64,000 nucleotides of DNA, taken from positions 310,001-374,000 of the forward strand of contig CBDHHD010000016.1 in assembly GCA_965263285.1 (NCBI GenBank), given 5' to 3'. Below the pieces are notes generated by a model. It did no database searches, was not told the DNA's origin, and saw only the letters and a list, made by a program, of their open reading frames with translations. A program made the translations under genes and the position numbers. Shown piece after piece: positions 36,019 through 46,057 of the stretch (position 1 is the stretch's first letter; the number at the start of each line of letters is the position of its first letter). This stretch comes from JASGCP01 sp965263285. GTDB taxonomy: Bacteria > Bacteroidota > Bacteroidia > Chitinophagales > Chitinophagaceae.

Positions 36019-38364
36019 TTACATGTGTTTAGAAATGAGTTTTATTTTCATCAATTTAAGCTCTTCCTCTGTATAATTAAATGAGGATAATTCTTTTTGA
36101 GCCAATGCAATAGAAGGACTTTTACATTCTACAAAATAATTTATAATTTCATCTTGATCAACTTCATCTAACCATTCGTTAATAATATAATCTATATTTA
36201 ATTTAATTCCACTATTAGCAATACTCTCCATTTCATCTAGTATCACTGAGACAGAAATATTCTTGCTAGTGGCTATCAGTTCAATAGGTGTTCTTTTATC
36301 AATTTGCTGTATAATAAATAACTTCATGCTAGGCATATTATGATCTATAGGCTTACTGGAAGTAAAAATAGGTCTTTCTATTTCATTATCTTCTACATAC
36401 TTAGCAATCACTTTTACAAACGGATCCCCATATTTAACTGCTTTATCCTTATTAACTCCCTGACATTTTTCTAATTCTTTTATCGTAGTAGGATAAAAAG
36501 TAGCCATATCGTTTAAAGTATTTTCAGAAAACAATACAAATGGAGGGATATGATGTTTTTTGCCTTCTATATTTCTTATATCTTTTAAAATATGAAATAA
36601 CACTTCATCTAATGGCGCTGTTTTTCCACCTTCTGTTTCCATCTCATCCTCTGAGTAAGTTTTATCAAACATCGCATTAGGAACCATCATAAAGGATTTA
36701 GATTTTGTTAAATATTTTTTACCTTCTGAGGTTATTTTAATAAGCCCATAATCCTCTACATCTTTTCGGAGTAAATTAAAAAGTATCAATTGACGAATGA
36801 GACCGTTCCAGAAATTATTATCTTCTTTATATCTACCCGCTCCAAACAATGCGCTCTTATGATGCTCATACATCTGAATTTGAGATGTAATATTACCCAT
36901 TAGTACATTTACAATATAATCTGCTTGAAATTTTTCATCTAATTGCTGCACTAATTTTAAAACAAGGACTACTTCATTTTTAGCTTCTATTTTTTTCTTA
37001 GGATATCGGCAATTGTCACAATTCGTACACTCTTCATGAAACGCTTCTCCAAAATAATGTAACAATAATTTTCTTCTACATACACTACTTTCAATGTACG
37101 CTACAATTTCATTAATCAACTGGGCATTAATTTCTCTTTCTGCCAAGGGCTTATCGCGCATTAGATTCTCTAAATGTGCCACATCGGCATAAGAATAATA
37201 AAGGATACAATGACCTTCTAACCCATCTCTACCTGCCCTACCCGTTTCTTGATAATAATTTTCAATCGATTTAGGAATGTTATAATGAATAACAAACCGA
37301 ATATCAGGCTTATCAATCCCCATGCCAAAAGCAATAGTAGCTACAATCACCTGCGCCGTTTCATTTAAAAATTGATCTTGTCGTTCAGCTCGCGTCTTTT
37401 GGTCAAATCCCGCATGATAAGCAACCGCTTTAACATTGTTAGACACTAAAAAATCTGCTATCTCTTCTGTTGTTCTACGATTCAATGTATAAATAATACC
37501 ACTCTTACCTCTTTGCTTGGTAAGAATAAATTTAAGAATACTTTTAAATGTAGCTTCTTTACTTCCTTTAGACTGAATTTCATAATATAAATTACTACGA
37601 TTGAAAGAGGAAATAAACACATTAGGCTTATCAATAGTTAGGTTATTAGTAATATCGCTTTGCACTTTAGGAGTAGCTGTTGCTGTTAAAGCCATCACAG
37701 GTAAATGAGGATTGATACTATTAATCATTTCTCGAATTCTTCTATATTCAGGGCGAAAATCATGCCCCCACTCTGATATACAATGCGCTTCATCAATAGC
37801 AAAAAAAGAAATTTCAATAGACTTAAAAAAATCAATATTTTCTTGCTTAACAAGGGTTTCTGGAGCTACATATAACAGCTTTGTTTTCCCATCTACTAAA
37901 TCTTGCTTCACTAATTTCATTTGCGCTTTGGTGAGTGACGAATTTAACACATGGGCAATATTGTCTTTATCACTATATCCTCGCACTAAGTCAACTTGAT
38001 TCTTCATCAATGCAATAAGAGGAGAAATAATAATAGCACAACCGGGCAATAATAAAGCTGGCAATTGATAACATAAGCTTTTCCCTCCTCCTGTGGGCAT
38101 AATAACAAACGTATCTTTTTTTTGTACTAATAAACTTTTAATTACTTGCTCTTGTGTTCCTTTAAATTGATTAAATCCAAAGTATTTTTTTAATGACTCT
38201 TCTATATTAAAATTACAATTACATTCTTCACTATCACAACAAGCATTCTTAGTTGCTATCACTTCTTGTTCTATACCTAAAGACATTCCTTTTTTCTCTT
38301 TTTTACTTTTAGAAGGAATCAACAACACCTTAGCATTTTTCTTTTTTGTATCTACCTTAGCCAT
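36019..38364 (-). CDS. recQ: RecQ-family ATP-dependent DNA helicase (781 aa)
   Basis: The long Bacteroidota RecQ. An N-terminal Lys-rich extension with a Cys cluster (NACCDSEECNCNF) precedes the helicase core (MPTGGGKSLCYQLPALLLPG, AIDEAHCISEWGHDFRPEYR, MALTATATPKV, VIVATIAFGMGIDKPDIRFV, YYQETGRAGRDGLEG). The zinc-binding RQC part is CRRKLLLHYFGEAF with CTNCDNCR. An HRDC domain (VLFSENTLNDMATFYPTTIK) and a C-terminal helix-turn-helix tail complete it. It unwinds DNA in recombination repair. Compared with the 637-residue paralogue it is the full RecQ with HRDC, so the two probably differ in function. Confidence 0.94.
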   Translation of the reverse strand: MAKVDTKKKNAKVLLIPSKSKKEKKGMSLGIEQEVIATKNACCDSEECNCNFNIEESLKKYFGFNQFKGTQEQVIKSLLVQKKDTFVIMPTGGGKSLCYQLPALLLPGCAIIISPLIALMKNQVDLVRGYSDKDNIAHVLNSSLTKAQMKLVKQDLVDGKTKLLYVAPETLVKQENIDFFKSIEISFFAIDEAHCISEWGHDFRPEYRRIREMINSINPHLPVMALTATATPKVQSDITNNLTIDKPNVFISSFNRSNLYYEIQSKGSKEATFKSILKFILTKQRGKSGIIYTLNRRTTEEIADFLVSNNVKAVAYHAGFDQKTRAERQDQFLNETAQVIVATIAFGMGIDKPDIRFVIHYNIPKSIENYYQETGRAGRDGLEGHCILYYSYADVAHLENLMRDKPLAEREINAQLINEIVAYIESSVCRRKLLLHYFGEAFHEECTNCDNCRYPKKKIEAKNEVVLVLKLVQQLDEKFQADYIVNVLMGNITSQIQMYEHHKSALFGAGRYKEDNNFWNGLIRQLILFNLLRKDVEDYGLIKITSEGKKYLTKSKSFMMVPNAMFDKTYSEDEMETEGGKTAPLDEVLFHILKDIRNIEGKKHHIPPFVLFSENTLNDMATFYPTTIKELEKCQGVNKDKAVKYGDPFVKVIAKYVEDNEIERPIFTSSKPIDHNMPSMKLFIIQQIDKRTPIELIATSKNISVSVILDEMESIANSGIKLNIDYIINEWLDEVDQDEIINYFVECKSPSIALAQKELSSFNYTEEELKLMKIKLISKHM

Positions 38365-38481
38365 AATCTAACCAATAAATTTTTTACATAATTCCAAAAA
38401 ACCTTAAATAGACAATAAATTTTCTCATTACCATCTAAGGATACGAAAATAATGTTTTTTCTTGAAATAAAAGAATTAATC

Positions 38482-38963
38482 GGCTAAATCCTTTTTAAGG
38501 TGCTAAGAAAAATACAGTTGTAACTACTTAGTTAACTCAATAGGTTTAATTAAGTGTATTGATTATCGAATAAGTATAAGTATGAAAATAATAGGAAGTA
38601 TCTGATGGGGACAGCCCTCAGATAAAGAGCGTTGCAAAAAGAAGCAGTGAAGCGACCAACGAGAATGTAGAGGCGGAAGTTTTTATATATGAATCGTTAT
38701 GATGAGCATAAAGTATTTACATAAAAAATAACTATGGATAAGCTCATCATAACGATTCATACCTAACCGCCTACCATTCATTCTCGCTAGCGTAGCGAGC
38801 CGTAGTTTTGTAGCTCTTTATCTGCAGGCTTGATTTTTTCTTTGCTTCTTTCTTTTGTATCAAGACAAAAGAAAGAAAAAGATATAAAAAACGAGTATGA
38901 ACCTATACATGAGTAATTGCCATTTATTAAAAACCTCTTAGCACCTTAAAAAAGGATTTAGCC
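38482..38963. mobile_element. Family A repeat, complete copy with exact 8-bp target duplication
   Basis: 482 bp bounded by GGCTAAATCCTTTTTAAGGT and the complementary right end (ACCTTAAAAAAGGATTTAGC with final C). The 8-bp AATTAATC flanks it on both sides (38474-38481 and 38964-38971). Inside is a hairpin with perfect 17-bp arms (38691-38707 and 38742-38758, GAATCGTTATGATGAGC), the CGCTAGCGTAGCGAG palindrome and the CTTTCTTTTGTATCAAGAC hairpin. No open frame of note. This is the reference copy that shows the family moves as a unit. Confidence 0.88.
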
Positions 38964-38971
38964 AATTAATC

Positions 38972-39152
38972 TTACCCTAACTACTTAGGGTAAGTCAATA
39001 TGTTTAGTTCAGTCTGCTGATTATTGAAGCAAGTAGATATTTATTTAATCATCAATGCCCTAGCACCTCAAAAAAAGATGTAAAATTAATATGCTCTTTT
39101 TATTTTAGCAACCTACATTTCCCCTCACGCTAAATTTAGTTATGCCTATAAA
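38972..39152. repeat. Second, partial family A copy with outer end
   Basis: It contains CCTAGCACCTCAAAAAAAGA, then TTAATATGCTCTTTTTATTT and the outer terminal repeat CTCACGCTAAATTTAGTTAT with GCC at 39152. The part after the A-type end is the inverse of the sequence near 12411-12480. It lies directly beside the complete copy. Confidence 0.7.
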
Positions 39153-39221
39153 TTATTGACAAGTAATTACAAAATGAGTTAATAAGCTTTAAAAAAACTT
39201 TTTTTTCAATTAAAGTTTTTG

Positions 39222-39229
39222 TAGTTTTG
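39222..39229 (+). promoter_or_regulatory. Putative -7 box (TAGTTTTG) of efflux operon
   Basis: TAGTTTTG matches TAnnTTTG, 49 nt before the TetR start. No operator palindrome was obvious by eye. Confidence 0.4.
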
Positions 39230-39278
39230 CCATTTTACAAGCTTATGGTTAATTATTATAATATTAACTAATTATTAA

Positions 39279-39914
39279 ATGATTTCTAAAGAAATTATAC
39301 AAAACAAGGCACAAGAGTTATTTTTTTCGTATGGCATTAGAAATGTCAGTATGAATGATTTATCTACTGCTCTTTCTATTAGCAAGAAAACATTATACAT
39401 GTACTATATTGATAAAGAGAGCATCATTATTGAAATGGTTCAAAAAGAAATTGACAGTTGTAAGCAACATATTGAAGAGGATTACAACAACAGCAAAGAT
39501 GCAATTCATGAGATATTTCTATCCCTTAATCGTATCTTAAACATATTTCAACGATTAAACAATATGGTATTATATGATTTAAAAAAATATCATCCAGCGG
39601 TATACCAGTTTTTTGATGATTACAAACAAACTTTTCTTCTCTCTTCTATTAAAAAAAATTTAATTCGCGGTATTGCTGAAGAGTTATATGATGCTCATAC
39701 ACCTATTAACATTATTGCAAAATACAGATTAGATATTATATTCCTTGCTTTTTCACCAGAATGGGCAGTTTTTTATAAAGACAACAGCAACTGCAATACA
39801 TGCTTTTTTCATATTACCAATCATTTTATTCGTGGTTTATTAACAGACAAAGGACAAAAAGTATATGCGTATTACTTTTCGTCTTACTCTAAAAACATCT
39901 TATTATATGCGTAG
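39279..39914 (+). CDS. TetR-family transcriptional regulator
   Basis: 211 residues. The N-terminal helix-turn-helix reads FSYGIRNVSMNDLSTALSIS then KKTLYMYYIDKESII, the family pattern. The C-terminal ligand/dimer domain is not specific. It is the first gene of an operon with TolC-, HlyD- and AcrB-like genes, so it most likely represses that efflux system and releases on binding a toxic substrate. The TolC-like start codon overlaps its end (ATGCGTAG at 39907-39914). Confidence 0.88.
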   Translation: MISKEIIQNKAQELFFSYGIRNVSMNDLSTALSISKKTLYMYYIDKESIIIEMVQKEIDSCKQHIEEDYNNSKDAIHEIFLSLNRILNIFQRLNNMVLYDLKKYHPAVYQFFDDYKQTFLLSSIKKNLIRGIAEELYDAHTPINIIAKYRLDIIFLAFSPEWAVFYKDNSNCNTCFFHITNHFIRGLLTDKGQKVYAYYFSSYSKNILLYA

Positions 39915-41301
39915 TATAACAATATATATTTTATGTATGTTTACATTACATGCATTTGGACAATCCACTCCTACTTACCATGTATGGAGTGTTCAACAAT
40001 GTATTGACTATGCAAAAGAAAACAATATAAATGTGCGAAAAGCACTTTTACAAATACAAGCAACCATAGAACAAAATAAAAGCTATACAGCAGGAGCCTT
40101 GCCTAATATTTCGGCAGGAGTCAGCACTACCTATAACCCGGTTATTACTGCAACAGCATTCCCCGACTTTATTTCACCTACTGTATTCAACTTACTACAA
40201 TCATTGGGTGTAAAAGATGGAAGTGGAAATCCTATTGTTCCACCAAAATCGTACAACAACATTACTGCTGCTTTTGGAACCACTTGGCAAGCAAATGCAA
40301 GTGCACAACTTAAACAAATTTTATTTGATGGACAGGTATTTATCGGTTTGCAAGCCCGTACCGCTAATCTTCAAGTAGCTAAGCAAACCGAGAAACTAAC
40401 AGAGCAAAATATTAGAGTAAACATTTATAAGATATATGAGCAACTATTAATTGGCGAAAAACAAATTACTCTATTAGATAGCAATATTGCTCAAAGCAAT
40501 GATATACTACATGATGTAGAAGTATTAGTTAAAAATGGATTGGCAGAAAAATTAGATATCAATAGAATACAAGTGCAAAAAACAAATATAGTTACTTTAC
40601 GAAACAAAGCAACCAATGATATTCAATCGGGATTTTTAGCACTTAAGTTTTTAATAGGTATGCCTCTATCTGACACGTTGATATTAAGTGATAACATATC
40701 GGCTACTACCATTAATGACCTCGCTATTCAAGATACGGCTATTGCCTACGAAGACAACCTCAGTTTCCAATCTGCTAAAGCCAATTATGATCTCAATAAA
40801 TATTCTGTTGACAGATATAGATATAGTAAAATTCCATCTATTGTATTAAATGCATCTGGCGGAACAATTGCTTATAGAAACGCTTTTAACTTCTTTAATA
40901 AAGATAGCTGGTACCCTTTTGCTAATGTGTCTTTAAATATTAACCTTCCCATCTATAATGGAGGGAACACAAAAGCACTAATAAGAATGAGTGAATTACA
41001 GGTAAAAAGTTTGCGTGCTGATGTAGAAAACATGAAACAACAAATTGCTCAACAATCTATAACAGCCTTATTGAATTTTAAAACAGCTATTAACAACCTA
41101 CAACAACAAGAAGAAAATATGCAACTCTCCGAATCTATTTATATAGAATCTAAAAAGAAATATGAGCAAGGTCTTGGATCAAGTTCAGATATTCGAAATG
41201 CGCAAATAGACCTCAATACCTCGCAGTCGAATTATTTACAAGCGCTATATAGTGCCATAATGGCAAGAATTGATTATCTTCAAATTAATGGAAAAATATA
41301 A
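39907..41301 (+). CDS. TolC-like outer-membrane efflux channel
   Basis: 464 residues from ATG 39907 (MRSITIYILCMFTLHAFGQS, a signal peptide). The in-frame ATG at 39865 would sit in the middle of the TetR gene and before the signal, and was rejected. The start of the mature part, VWSVQQCIDYAKENNINVRK, and the paired helical repeats (TANLQVAKQTEKLTEQNIRV and the later VENMKQQIAQQSITALLNFK) are typical of outer-membrane efflux proteins. It forms the exit duct of the tripartite pump. Confidence 0.9.
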   Translation: MRSITIYILCMFTLHAFGQSTPTYHVWSVQQCIDYAKENNINVRKALLQIQATIEQNKSYTAGALPNISAGVSTTYNPVITATAFPDFISPTVFNLLQSLGVKDGSGNPIVPPKSYNNITAAFGTTWQANASAQLKQILFDGQVFIGLQARTANLQVAKQTEKLTEQNIRVNIYKIYEQLLIGEKQITLLDSNIAQSNDILHDVEVLVKNGLAEKLDINRIQVQKTNIVTLRNKATNDIQSGFLALKFLIGMPLSDTLILSDNISATTINDLAIQDTAIAYEDNLSFQSAKANYDLNKYSVDRYRYSKIPSIVLNASGGTIAYRNAFNFFNKDSWYPFANVSLNINLPIYNGGNTKALIRMSELQVKSLRADVENMKQQIAQQSITALLNFKTAINNLQQQEENMQLSESIYIESKKKYEQGLGSSSDIRNAQIDLNTSQSNYLQALYSAIMARIDYLQINGKI

Positions 41302-41309
41302 TTTTTTTT

Positions 41310-42476
41310 ATGCATACTACACCACATCATTTCCTATATCTATCACTCTTCAGTATATTATTGGCTTGTCAATCAGCACCTAAAAACAAGGCAACCAATC
41401 AACAAGAAGTACTTAAAAAGTTAATGGAGGAAAAACAAAATATCTCTAATCAAATAGAGCAAATACAAAGCACCATGCCCACCAATGAAAACAATGCAAT
41501 AGTAGTAAGCGTTACCCCCATACAATACGCTCCTTTTTATCATGCATTTGATTTAATAGGCAATGCAGTATCAGATAGTATCTATTTTATTACACCAGCT
41601 TATGGGCCTGGTCAAGTTACTCACATATATATCAAAAAAGGCGACTATATTCATAAGGGACAACTATTATTATCCTTAAAAAAAGATATCATACAGCAAA
41701 ATGTAAATGCCTTACAACAAAATGTAAATGCCTTATCTACTCAAGCAAAAGAAGCCAATGATTTATATCAACGACAATCAGCACTATGGAAGCAAGGCAT
41801 TGGAACAGAAGTACAATATAATAACGCAAAAACAAATATGGAAGTAACAGCACTACAAGTAAAATCGGCTTTAGCTAACTTACAACAAGCATCGTTACAA
41901 CTCGCAGGAACAGAAATACATAGTGAAGTAACCGGCATTGTAAATAGTTTAAATATACAAGTAGGAGAAACCTTTATAGGCAATGGAGAAATACAAGTAA
42001 TTAATACAAATATCATGAAAGGAGAAATACAAATACCTGAAAACTATTTAGGACAAGTATCAGTAGGTACTCCTGTATTAATTGATTTCACAAACAAACA
42101 ACCTCCCATACGCACAACCGTATCCTACATAAGCAGTATTATTAATCCCAATAATCAATCTTTCTTGGCAGAAGTAAGATTACAAGGTATAAAATATATA
42201 AAAGCAAATGAAGAATTAGAATTTCATATTATTAATTATAGCAACCCAAAGGCAATTATCTTACCTATTAATTGTATTCAAAATGATGAAAACGGAAAAT
42301 TCGTTTTTGTATCTAAGAAAAATGGAGCACAGTACATAGCTGTAAAACAGCCTATCACCGTAGGATATTTTTATAATACGAATATAGAAGTAACAAGTGG
42401 ATTACACTTAATGGATAGCGTAATCGTAAGTGGCTATCAAAATGTATATGACGGATTACCTATTCAAATAAAATAA
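41310..42476 (+). CDS. RND efflux periplasmic adaptor (HlyD/AcrA family), lipoprotein
   Basis: 388 residues with a lipoprotein signal (MHTTPHHFLYLSLFSILLAC, Cys at 20). It has a short coiled coil (LMEEKQNISNQIEQIQSTM), a biotinyl-lipoyl-like half (ITPAYGPGQVTHIYIKKGDY, IHKGQLLLSL), an alpha-hairpin (QNVNALQQNVNALSTQAKEA), the second half (TEIHSEVTGIVNSLNIQVGE) and a membrane-proximal C-terminus. It bridges the RND pump and the TolC-like channel. Eight bp separate it from the channel gene. Confidence 0.92.
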   Translation: MHTTPHHFLYLSLFSILLACQSAPKNKATNQQEVLKKLMEEKQNISNQIEQIQSTMPTNENNAIVVSVTPIQYAPFYHAFDLIGNAVSDSIYFITPAYGPGQVTHIYIKKGDYIHKGQLLLSLKKDIIQQNVNALQQNVNALSTQAKEANDLYQRQSALWKQGIGTEVQYNNAKTNMEVTALQVKSALANLQQASLQLAGTEIHSEVTGIVNSLNIQVGETFIGNGEIQVINTNIMKGEIQIPENYLGQVSVGTPVLIDFTNKQPPIRTTVSYISSIINPNNQSFLAEVRLQGIKYIKANEELEFHIINYSNPKAIILPINCIQNDENGKFVFVSKKNGAQYIAVKQPITVGYFYNTNIEVTSGLHLMDSVIVSGYQNVYDGLPIQIK

Positions 42477-42487
42477 AGCCATACCTC

Positions 42488-45400
42488 ATGCAATCGCAAT
42501 TAGCAAAAAAAAGTAAATCATTTAAACCTAGTACATGGGCAATTTCTAATAGAACAGCCATGTATATTATTACCGTACTCATTAGTATATATGGCTTATA
42601 TATTTTTCTTACCCTACCTAAAGAACAATTCCCAGATATCGTTGTGCCTACTATATCTGTTATTACAACATACGCAGGAAACTCTCCTGAAAATATAGAA
42701 AAGCTCATCACAAGACCTATTGAAAAACAGCTAAAAAGTATTAGTGGAGCAAAAGTAAATAAAATCACTTCCTACTCCCAACAGGATTATTCATTAATTA
42801 CAGTGGAATTTGAAACAGAAGTACCTACCGATATCGCTAAACAAAAAGTAAAGGATGCAGTAGATAGATCAAAATCCGACTTGCCTACAGATATAACAAC
42901 ACAACCCGATGTACAAGAATTTTCGTTTAGTGATTTACCTATCTTATATGTAAATGTATCAGGCAATTACGATCAAAGCACATTAAAAAAATATGCTAAA
43001 AAATTACAAGATCGATTTGAGCAATTACCTGCAGTAAGCAAAGCTGAATTAGTAGGTGCTCCAGAAAGAGAAATTCAAGTGAATGTGAACCCCATCAAAA
43101 TGAGTAGCGTATTTCTTAATATGGACAACATTGCAAATGGCATTAAAAACGAAAACTATGATATTGGTGGTGGCTTATTACACATGTCTCCCTTAAATAG
43201 AAATGTTATTACAAAAGGACAATTTGTTTCTGCTAATGACTTGTCTCATATTGTTCTTACCAATAATAAGGGTGAAAATGTATATTTAAAAGACATAGCA
43301 CAAATTATAGATACATTTAAAGAGGCAGATAGTAAAGCCAGATTGAATGGAGAAAATGTAATTACACTGAATATAGTAAAACGAGCAGGGGAAAACCTTA
43401 TTCAAACAAGCGATGATATAAAAGATATTGTGGCACAAATGCAAACAACCAAACAATTGCCCCCTAATCTACATGTTGTTTTTTCAGGTGACCAAAGCAA
43501 AGAAAGTCGAACATCTTTTCAAGATCTTATTAACACAATTGTTATTGGGTTTATTTTAGTATTGGTTATTTTAATGTTTTTCATGGGTGTTACCAATGCA
43601 TTTTTCGTAGCGCTTAGTGTCCCATTAAGCATATTTGTTGCTTTTCTATTTCTCCCATTAGGGAATGCATGGCTTGGTACTTCTATTACCCTCAATGTAA
43701 TTGTTCTATTTGCATTACTATTTGGACTAGGAATTATTGTAGATGACGCTATTGTGGTAATAGAAAACACTCATCGTATTTTTCGTAACGGGAAATATCC
43801 TATCTATCAATCTGCAAAAGAAGCTACAGGTGAAATATTTATCCCCGTCTTTGCAGGTACCATTACTACTATAGCACCCTTTATTCCCCTCCTATTTTGG
43901 AAAGGAATTATTGGCAAATTCATGATCTATTTGCCCGTTGTGTTTATACTTACCTTATTGGCTTCATTAGTCGTTGCATTTATTATCAATCCTGTTTTTG
44001 CAGTTAGCTTTATGAAACCAGAGGGTAAAGAATTTGATAGTCCCCCCAAATTAATATTTAAAAAATGGTGGTTTTATGCTTGCTTAATCATAGGACTCAC
44101 TGCCCATATACTACAATGGCGGGGAACAGGCAATCTATTATTTTTTATAGCTATTCTCATCTTATGTGAAAGATTCTTCTTGAGAAATATTATCCATTGG
44201 TTTCAAGATACATGCTTGCCCTTTGTATTATTAAAATATGAAAAACTATTAAGATGGATGTTAATAGGGTGGCGACCCGTTAAAGCATTTATTTTACTCT
44301 TTGTTTTATTTCTATTTTCTATTTTCTTATTTAAAATACGCAATAACCCAATAGAATTTTTTCCTAGTGGCGACCCTAATAATATCTATGTATATGTACA
44401 AATGCCTGTGAGTACTCAAACGATAGTAACAGATAGCATTACCCAAGAATTATATAAAAAGATAGCAGTTGCATGTGCAAACGAAATGCCTAATCAACCC
44501 AATGGCATTATAGAAAGTATTATATCTAATGTAGGGGTAGGGGTAAACAAAGCAGACAATCCAAACACTTCACCTCAATCAAATAAAGGAAGAATTCAAA
44601 TATCATTTGTAGGTTTTGAATATCGCCATGGCAAATCTACATCAGAGATACTAAATAAAATTAGAATGCTAATGTCGCAAGAAAAAATACCAGGTGCACT
44701 TATTACAGTAGATAAAGAATCCAATGGCCCCCCTACCGACCCACCTGTTAATATAGAGATTTCAAGTAACGATTTTACAGAAGTGGCAAAAACAGCTAAC
44801 CAACTATACAATTACCTCAATACGCTTAAAATTGAAGGAATAGAAAAGCTAGCCATGGATGTAGATCTTACCAATCCTCAACTTGTGGTTCTGATAGATA
44901 GAACAAAAGCTACCAAAAGTAGTTTAAACACTTCTACTTTAGGTGTAGGTATTAGAAATGCCATCTTTGGAGACGAGGCTACCAAATTAAAAGATAATGA
45001 AGATGAATATAAAGTAATGGTACGATACGCTGAACCCTATCGTAATCAAATTAATACCATCCTAGAAACACCTATTACCTATCGTAATCAAGGCACATTT
45101 GCTTTCCAACAAGTCAATTTAAGCCAATTCACACATATTGAATTTGTTAACTCTACTGCTATTATTAAACGAAAAAACACAAAACCTACTATTCAAATTC
45201 AATCTAACCTCACCAACCCATACCTTGCACAAAAAGTAAACAATGAATTAGCCGCTGCTATTACCCGTTTTAAAAACACCCATAGTATATCCAATGATAT
45301 AACTATTCTACAAACAGGCGCTTCTAAACAGCAAGAAGAATCATCACGATTTCTATCAGGAGCATTAATAACAGGTCTATTACTTATATTTATGATACTA

Positions 45401-46021
45401 GTTATTCAATTTAATAGCCTAAGTAAACCATTTATTGTACTCACCGAAATATTCTTTTCTATTATTGGAGTGATATTAGGCTTTGCTATTACAGGCATGA
45501 CCATCTCTACCATCATGGTGGGAATTGGAATAGTAGGTTTAGCAGGTATCGTAGTAAAAAATGGCATTCTGATTATTGAATTTACAGACGAATTACGAGA
45601 AAGAGGTATGCGAACAAAAGAAGCTATTGTACAAGCGGGTAAAATTAGAATTATACCTGTACTACTCACTGCCCTAGCCACAAGCTTAGGACTCATCCCA
45701 TTGGCTATTGGGTTAAATATAAATTTTGTTTCTCTATTTCAACATTTATCTCCTAAATTATATTTCGGAGGCGACAGCCAAACTTTTTGGGGACCTCTCA
45801 GTTGGACCATTATATTCGGACTTATTATTGCATTCTTTCTTACACTTACAATGGTGCCAAGTATGTACATAATGAGCCATAGATTAAGAAGACCTATGCA
45901 ACGATTTTATGGAACAAAATACATTGCTTTATTCGGCTTTACCGGTCCTCTGTTCTTCATACTCGTAGGTGTTATGTATGCCGTACGAAAAATGCAAGGC
46001 AAAAAAGTGTGGCTAGGATAA
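42488..46021 (+). CDS. RND-family efflux transporter (AcrB-like)
   Basis: 1177 residues, longer than the usual 1020-1050. The porter and membrane parts are present: LPKEQFPDIVVPTISVITTY near the N-terminus, LFGLGIIVDDAIVVIENTHR (TM4 proton-relay Asp pair), and GIVGLAGIVVKNGILIIEF (TM10 Lys). The extra length is in the middle (FKKWWFYACLIIGLTAHILQ, NLLFFIAILILCERFFLRNI), which adds a hydrophobic hairpin between the two halves, and at the C-terminus (GFTGPLFFILVGVMYAVRKM). It is a proton-driven exporter in the inner membrane, last gene of the tetR-led operon. Substrates are unknown. Confidence 0.93.
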   Translation: MQSQLAKKSKSFKPSTWAISNRTAMYIITVLISIYGLYIFLTLPKEQFPDIVVPTISVITTYAGNSPENIEKLITRPIEKQLKSISGAKVNKITSYSQQDYSLITVEFETEVPTDIAKQKVKDAVDRSKSDLPTDITTQPDVQEFSFSDLPILYVNVSGNYDQSTLKKYAKKLQDRFEQLPAVSKAELVGAPEREIQVNVNPIKMSSVFLNMDNIANGIKNENYDIGGGLLHMSPLNRNVITKGQFVSANDLSHIVLTNNKGENVYLKDIAQIIDTFKEADSKARLNGENVITLNIVKRAGENLIQTSDDIKDIVAQMQTTKQLPPNLHVVFSGDQSKESRTSFQDLINTIVIGFILVLVILMFFMGVTNAFFVALSVPLSIFVAFLFLPLGNAWLGTSITLNVIVLFALLFGLGIIVDDAIVVIENTHRIFRNGKYPIYQSAKEATGEIFIPVFAGTITTIAPFIPLLFWKGIIGKFMIYLPVVFILTLLASLVVAFIINPVFAVSFMKPEGKEFDSPPKLIFKKWWFYACLIIGLTAHILQWRGTGNLLFFIAILILCERFFLRNIIHWFQDTCLPFVLLKYEKLLRWMLIGWRPVKAFILLFVLFLFSIFLFKIRNNPIEFFPSGDPNNIYVYVQMPVSTQTIVTDSITQELYKKIAVACANEMPNQPNGIIESIISNVGVGVNKADNPNTSPQSNKGRIQISFVGFEYRHGKSTSEILNKIRMLMSQEKIPGALITVDKESNGPPTDPPVNIEISSNDFTEVAKTANQLYNYLNTLKIEGIEKLAMDVDLTNPQLVVLIDRTKATKSSLNTSTLGVGIRNAIFGDEATKLKDNEDEYKVMVRYAEPYRNQINTILETPITYRNQGTFAFQQVNLSQFTHIEFVNSTAIIKRKNTKPTIQIQSNLTNPYLAQKVNNELAAAITRFKNTHSISNDITILQTGASKQQEESSRFLSGALITGLLLIFMILVIQFNSLSKPFIVLTEIFFSIIGVILGFAITGMTISTIMVGIGIVGLAGIVVKNGILIIEFTDELRERGMRTKEAIVQAGKIRIIPVLLTALATSLGLIPLAIGLNINFVSLFQHLSPKLYFGGDSQTFWGPLSWTIIFGLIIAFFLTLTMVPSMYIMSHRLRRPMQRFYGTKYIALFGFTGPLFFILVGVMYAVRKMQGKKVWLG

Positions 46022-46057
46022 CCCTATTCTTTTTTATATCTCTCTTCTATAAAAGCA

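Noticed and set aside
38482..38963. Family A as a CRISPR-like or tRNA-like array
   Set aside because: There are no regularly spaced short repeats with unique spacers and no cloverleaf. The copies are dispersed and have terminal inverted repeats and a target duplication.
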